Below, piece by piece: positions 60,700 through 64,000 of a stretch of DNA of 64,000 bases. The stretch lies in assembly GCF_021545335.1 (NCBI RefSeq), contig NZ_CP089312.1, positions 6,448,001 to 6,512,000 on the forward strand, in the 5' to 3' direction. The notes beneath the pieces are model-generated. The model saw only the letters and a list, made by a program, of their open reading frames with translations, was not told the DNA's origin and searched no databases. This stretch comes from Streptomyces sp. GQFP (GTDB lineage: Bacteria > Actinomycetota > Actinomycetes > Streptomycetales > Streptomycetaceae). Position numbers and translations under genes: made by a program. Within the stretch, counting starts at the first letter, position 1. Each line of letters starts with the position of its first letter.

Positions 60700-61341
60700 G
60701 TGACCGCGGAGACCTCCCAGACGCTCGACCGGGGACTGCGCGTCCTCAAGCTGCTCGCCGACACCGACCACGGGCTGACCGTCACCGAACTGTCGACCCG
60801 GCTCGGGGTCAATCGGACGGTCGTGTACCGCCTGCTGGCCACCCTGGAACAGCACGCCCTCGTACGCCGTGACCTGGGCGGTCGCGCCAGGGTGGGGCTG
60901 GGCGTGCTGCGGCTCGGGCGGCAGGTGCATCCCCTCGTACGGGAGGCGGCGCTGCCCGCGCTCAGGTCGCTGGCCGAGGACATCGGCGCCACCGCCCACC
61001 TGACCCTCGTCGACGGGACGGAGGCGCTCGCCGTCGCCGTCGTCGAGCCGACCTGGACCGACTACCACGTGGCGTACCGGGCCGGTTTCCGCCACTCCTT
61101 GGAGCGCGGCGCGGCCGGCAAAGCCATCCTCTCCGCGCGGCAGAAGCCCGCCATCGATCCCGGGTACACCCTCACGCACGGCGAGCTGGAGGCCGGCGCG
61201 AGCGGGGCCGCGGCTCCGCTGATCGGGGTGACGGGGGTCGAGGGGAGCGTGGGGGTCGTCATGCTCGCCGACGCGGTGCCCGAGCGGGTGGGGCCTCGGG
61301 TCATGGACGCGGCGCGGGAAGTGTCCGAGGCCCTGCGCTGA
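60700..61341 (+). CDS. IclR-family regulator
   Basis: 213 aa from GTG 60700 with GAAGGAG eight bases upstream. The IclR winged HTH is clear (TLDRGLRVLKLLADTDHGLT, VTELSTRLGVNRTVVYRLLA). The ligand domain is shorter than usual (typical total 250) but keeps YRAGFRHSLERGAAGKAIL. Probably a repressor responding to a small carboxylate or aromatic; the target is not evident in the neighbourhood. Confidence 0.85.
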   Translation: MTAETSQTLDRGLRVLKLLADTDHGLTVTELSTRLGVNRTVVYRLLATLEQHALVRRDLGGRARVGLGVLRLGRQVHPLVREAALPALRSLAEDIGATAHLTLVDGTEALAVAVVEPTWTDYHVAYRAGFRHSLERGAAGKAILSARQKPAIDPGYTLTHGELEAGASGAAAPLIGVTGVEGSVGVVMLADAVPERVGPRVMDAAREVSEALR

Positions 61342-61394
61342 CCGGCGTGCGGGAGGGCAGGGCAGCCGCCCCTGGCCTGAACCCGGCCCCACGT

Positions 61395-61400
61395 TAGATT
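61395..61400 (+). promoter_or_regulatory. -10 box of the Lon-domain protease gene, leaderless type
   Basis: TAGATT lies six bases before GTG 61407 without a Shine-Dalgarno sequence. Confidence 0.5.
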
Positions 61401-61406
61401 GACCCC

Positions 61407-62198
61407 GTGCTCTCTCGCCTCACGCGCCCCCGGGCCGTCGCCGTCTGTGCCCTGCCCGTCGTGGCCCTGCTCGCCACGGCCGCGTTCGCGCCGTTGCCGT
61501 TCGCCTTGGCGCAGCCCGGGATGACGGCGAACGTTCTCGGCGACAACGACGGCGACCCGGTCATCACCATCACCGGCGCGACGGTCCGTGAGACGCGCGG
61601 TCAGCTGCGGATGACGACCATCGAGGCGACCGGTCCTGACACCCACGTGAGCCTCGGTGACGTACTTGATGGTTGGTTCTCCACCGATCAGGCCGTGATG
61701 CCGCGCGACTCGGTCTATCCGAGCGGTGACAGCACCAAGGAGATCGAGGAGCACAACGCGGCCGAGATGAAGGAGTCGCAGGACGCGGCGGCCGAGGCGG
61801 CGCTGAAGTATCTGGACGTGGACTCCGGCAAGGTCAAGGTCTCGCTGAAGCTTTCCGATGTTGGTGGGCCTAGCGCGGGGCTTCTGTTTTCTCTGGGCAT
61901 CGTGGACAAGTTGGACGGTGACGGTAGCGGGGGTGATCTGACCGGGGGGCGGTCCATCGCGGGTACGGGGACCATTGACGCGGATGGGACTGTTGGCGCG
62001 GTGGGGGGTGTCGCGTTGAAGACGCAGGCTGCTCGGCGGGATGGGGCGACCGTGTTTTTGGTGCCTGCGGCGGAGTGTTCGGATGCGGAGTCTGAGCTTC
62101 CCAAGGGGTTGCGGTTGATTCCGGTGACGACGTTGAAGGGGGCGGTTGGGGCGTTGGTGGCGTTGTCGTCGGGGCAGGGGACTGTGCCTGGTTGTTGA
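61407..62198 (+). CDS. Membrane-anchored Lon-type (S16) protease domain protein
   Basis: 263 aa. An N-terminal membrane or signal helix is followed by an extracytoplasmic domain with the S16 catalytic Ser in DVGGPSAGLLFSLGI (about 154) and Lys in GGVALKTQAARRDGA (about 203). There is no PDZ domain or ATPase, so it is a minimal secreted form related to the YlbL type. GC3 falls toward the 3' end (many TTG, GTT and GGG codons). Confidence 0.8.
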   Translation: MLSRLTRPRAVAVCALPVVALLATAAFAPLPFALAQPGMTANVLGDNDGDPVITITGATVRETRGQLRMTTIEATGPDTHVSLGDVLDGWFSTDQAVMPRDSVYPSGDSTKEIEEHNAAEMKESQDAAAEAALKYLDVDSGKVKVSLKLSDVGGPSAGLLFSLGIVDKLDGDGSGGDLTGGRSIAGTGTIDADGTVGAVGGVALKTQAARRDGATVFLVPAAECSDAESELPKGLRLIPVTTLKGAVGALVALSSGQGTVPGC

Positions 62199-62214
62199 GC
62201 ACGGTCGGTTCCTT

Positions 62215-62260
62215 GGCTGCGGGCCGGTGGGGGCTTGTCGCGCAGTTCCCCGCGCCCCTA
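62215..62260 (+). repeat. GCGCAGTTCCCCGCGCCCC intergenic repeat
   Basis: GGCTGCGGGCCGGTGGGGGC followed by TTGTCGCGCAGTTCCCCGCG and CCCCTA, directly abutting the terminator that follows the protease gene. Confidence 0.8.
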
Positions 62261-62299
62261 CAGACTCCGGCCTGACTGCGTAGTCAGGCCGGAGTCTGT
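62260..62299 (+). terminator. Terminator after the Lon-domain gene
   Basis: 18-bp perfect stem ACAGACTCCGGCCTGACT / AGTCAGGCCGGAGTCTGT with loop GCGT. Confidence 0.85.
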
Positions 62300-62406
62300 G
62301 GCTCTGATTCAGGCGGCGTCAATAGTCGTACACTGATTTCGACGTTTCTCTGACAGCGCAGTCCGACGACGCATACGGTGACGCATCCGGTGAGGAAGGG
62401 GCTTCA

Positions 62407-63450
62407 GTGGCCGGTACTCAAGGTCGTGACGGCATCTCGCGGGCCCCGGCGACGAGTTCCGATGTCGCGCGCCTCAGCGGTGTCTCCCAGAAGACGGTCT
62501 CGCGGGTGATGAACAACGAGCCGTACGTCCGTGAGGAGCTGCGCACGCGTGTCCTGCGGGCGGCCCAGCAGCTCGGGTACCGCCCCAACGGCGCGGCGCG
62601 CAGCCTGACTTCGGGCCGGAGCCGGAGGCTAGGGGTCATCTCCCTGGGCGCCCGCCTGTACGGCCCCACGACCATGCTCGTCGCCATAGAGCGCTCGGCG
62701 CGTCGGCTCGGTTACTCGGTCAGCGTCGCCCACACCACCGAGGACGACGAACACAGCACCGCCGAGGCCATCGACAGCCTCCTCGAACAGGGCGTCGACG
62801 GCATCGTGCTGTCGGAGGCGATCGACGAGGGCAGCCCGGTCAAGGTCTGGCTGGACGTGCCGATTCTCACCATCGGCCGGTTTCCGGGGCTGGTCGCGGC
62901 GCGGCGGATCCGCTCGGCGGAGAAGTCGGACCGCAGCGGGTATGTGGCGACGCGGCACCTCATCGACCTGGGGCACACCGAGATCCGGCATGTCTCGGGG
63001 CCCGGTCAGTGGTGGGCGTCCCGCGACCGCGCGGAGGGCTGGCGGTCGGCGCTGAGCGAGGCGGGTCTGCCTGTGGTCGAGCCCGTCGCGGGGGACTGGT
63101 CCTGCGCGAGCGGGTACGAGGCGGGGTTGCGGCTGGCGGACGACTCGGCGATGACCGCCGTGTTCGTCGCGAACGACGACATGGCGATCGGCCTGGTCAG
63201 GGCGTTGCACGAGCGGGGGCGGCGGGTTCCGGACGAGGTGAGTGTGGTGGGGATGGACGATATCCCGGCTGCCCGTTTCCAGCAGCCCGCGCTGACGACT
63301 GTGGCGCAGGACTTCGACGCGGTGGCGACGGAGGGGGTGGGGTTGCTGGTGGAGGAGATTGCGAACCCGGGGTCTGCGGAGCGGGTTCTGCGTGAGGTGG
63401 ATCCGCCGTTGGTGGTTCGGGAGTCGAGCGGGCGGCCTCGGGTGGGCTGA
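62407..63450 (+). CDS. LacI-family regulator
   Basis: 347 aa. HTH SSDVARLSGVSQKTVSRVMN (about 17-36), hinge NGAARSLTSGRSRRLGVISL, then a periplasmic-binding-type effector domain (HVSGPGQWWASRDRAEGWRS, VFVANDDMAIGLVRALHERG, VVGMDDIPAARFQQPALTTV). GTG 62407 has GAAGGGG upstream. The target is not adjacent; no LacI palindrome was seen immediately before it. Confidence 0.88.
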   Translation: MAGTQGRDGISRAPATSSDVARLSGVSQKTVSRVMNNEPYVREELRTRVLRAAQQLGYRPNGAARSLTSGRSRRLGVISLGARLYGPTTMLVAIERSARRLGYSVSVAHTTEDDEHSTAEAIDSLLEQGVDGIVLSEAIDEGSPVKVWLDVPILTIGRFPGLVAARRIRSAEKSDRSGYVATRHLIDLGHTEIRHVSGPGQWWASRDRAEGWRSALSEAGLPVVEPVAGDWSCASGYEAGLRLADDSAMTAVFVANDDMAIGLVRALHERGRRVPDEVSVVGMDDIPAARFQQPALTTVAQDFDAVATEGVGLLVEEIANPGSAERVLREVDPPLVVRESSGRPRVG

Positions 63451-63474
63451 GGGTGCCGTGGAGGGTTGTTGGTT

Positions 63475-63547
63475 TGCTGCGGGCCGGTGGGGGGCTGGTC
63501 GCGCAGTTCCCCGCGCCCCTGATGGGGCCTGCGGCCCCGTCAGGGGG
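63475..63547 (+). repeat. GCGCAGTTCCCCGCGCCCC intergenic repeat
   Basis: TGCTGCGGGCCGGTGGGGGG followed by CTGGTCGCGCAGTTCCCCGC and GCCCCTGATGGGGCC. The tail CCTGATGGGGCCTGCGGCCC folds back on itself. Confidence 0.8.
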
Positions 63548-63622
63548 TGCTGTTGAGCTGTGGCGGATTTCGGCGGTGCGTTGCTGGGAGTGCGGCGAGG
63601 GGGTGGTGGTTTGCTGCTGCGC

Positions 63623-63680
63623 CGTCGTGGCTGGTCGCGCAGTTCCCCGCGCCCCTTGGGGGCCTGCGGCCCCATCGGGG
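63623..63680 (+). repeat. GCGCAGTTCCCCGCGCCCC intergenic repeat
   Basis: CGTCGTGGCTGGTCGCGCAG followed by TTCCCCGCGCCCCTTGGGGG. The closest match is the copy inside the permease gene at 41509. Confidence 0.8.
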
Positions 63681-63710
63681 GCGATGCGTCGCGGATTTCG
63701 CCGTGTCCGC

Positions 63711-63902
63711 TTACGCGAGTTGCTGCTTCGGCGGTACCGACGCCAGGCGCAGGCCCACCTCTACGAGGGTCCAGCCGACCCGCGTGCGTAGGTCCGGTGT
63801 GGGGCGCTTGGCCGTGGCGGCGAGTCTGTGGGCGTCTGCCTCGGCTCGGAGGTCGGCGGCTCGGAGGTGGTGGAGGGCGAGGTAGGGCTCGGCGGGGTTC
63901 AT
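63711..63902 (-). CDS. Small helical hypothetical protein
   Basis: 63 aa from ATG 63902 with GAGGA nine bases upstream. It is a single amphipathic Ala/Arg/Leu-rich helix pattern (YLALHHLRAADLRAEADAHR) without a membrane segment. Similar short proteins of unknown function occur widely in Streptomyces. The last 100 bases of the window lie upstream of it and may hold the end of a further minus-strand gene, but no frame could be chosen. Confidence 0.6.
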   Translation of the reverse strand: MNPAEPYLALHHLRAADLRAEADAHRLAATAKRPTPDLRTRVGWTLVEVGLRLASVPPKQQLA

Positions 63903-64000
63903 CGGGCGCGTCCTCTCAGGTCGTGGGTCGGGAAGACATGGGTGTGGACGCGTACCGTCTCCGCTTCCGGGGTGCCCTCGGCCGGGGCCTGGGCGCGGTA

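Noticed and set aside
62629..63675. 348-aa minus-strand frame opposite the LacI gene
   Set aside because: Pro/Arg-rich shadow of a gene with clear HTH and effector domains; it also reads through two intergenic repeats.
1..64000. CRISPR arrays or a secondary-metabolite gene cluster
   Set aside because: No spaced direct-repeat array and no PKS, NRPS, terpene or RiPP core genes were found.

Overview
The window looks like a stretch of Streptomyces chromosome core. GC is very high with strong third-position GC bias, GTG and TTG starts are common, and many genes overlap by ATGA or GTGA. The gene order (pkaA-pkaB-prfB-ftsE-ftsX-S41 peptidase-smpB-ssrA ... LysR-matA-matB ... nitrate transporter-uroporphyrinogen synthase ... 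sigU-rsuA-helD-malic enzyme-hupA-murA ... sugar ABC-hexosaminidase ... XDH-like genes) matches, from memory, the SCO2975 to about SCO2930 region of S. coelicolor in reverse numbering. That comparison was not run.

Layout. 1-6070: an FHA/FtsK-type ATPase cut by the left edge, divergent from two Ser/Thr kinases. 6071-12959: prfB, a LAETG sortase substrate, ftsEX, a secreted S41 protease, smpB and tmRNA, that is, translation rescue and division functions. 13023-18807: a GH31 alpha-xylosidase with its LacI regulator, an MFS transporter and a LysR regulator. 18970-24191: the matA/matB-type extracellular glucosamine polymer locus with an acyltransferase, then a frameshifted conserved gene. 24193-26825: an ECF sigma factor with its coupled membrane partner, then an ISL3 transposase scrap fused to a truncated membrane gene. 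26972-29647: nitrate transporter and HemD-like regulator. 30057-35012: CGNR protein, SigU/anti-sigma pair, HelD-like RNAP motor and a candidate structured ncRNA. 35146-39899: malic enzyme, HU, MurA, YqgE and a DUF3039 protein. 40023-44937: a sugar ABC importer plus GH20 hexosaminidase behind a probable DasR (dre) operator. 45201-50210: a three-subunit XDH-like operon whose large subunit lacks the usual molybdenum active-site motifs. 51946-56051: a 4.1-kb decayed integrative element bounded by 44-bp direct repeats at tRNA-Cys. 56311-63902: MFS exporter, RHH/Doc toxin-antitoxin pair, DEAD-like helicase, IclR and LacI regulators, and a Lon-domain protease.

A repeat family built on GCGCAGTTCCCCGCGCCCC is scattered between genes (8.9, 29.7-29.9, 62.2, 63.5 and 63.6 kb), and one copy lies inside the coding start of a permease gene. 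Several genes have a TAnnnT -10 box 6-8 nt before the start codon, which suggests leaderless mRNAs. All functional calls come from reading motifs; no database search was run.
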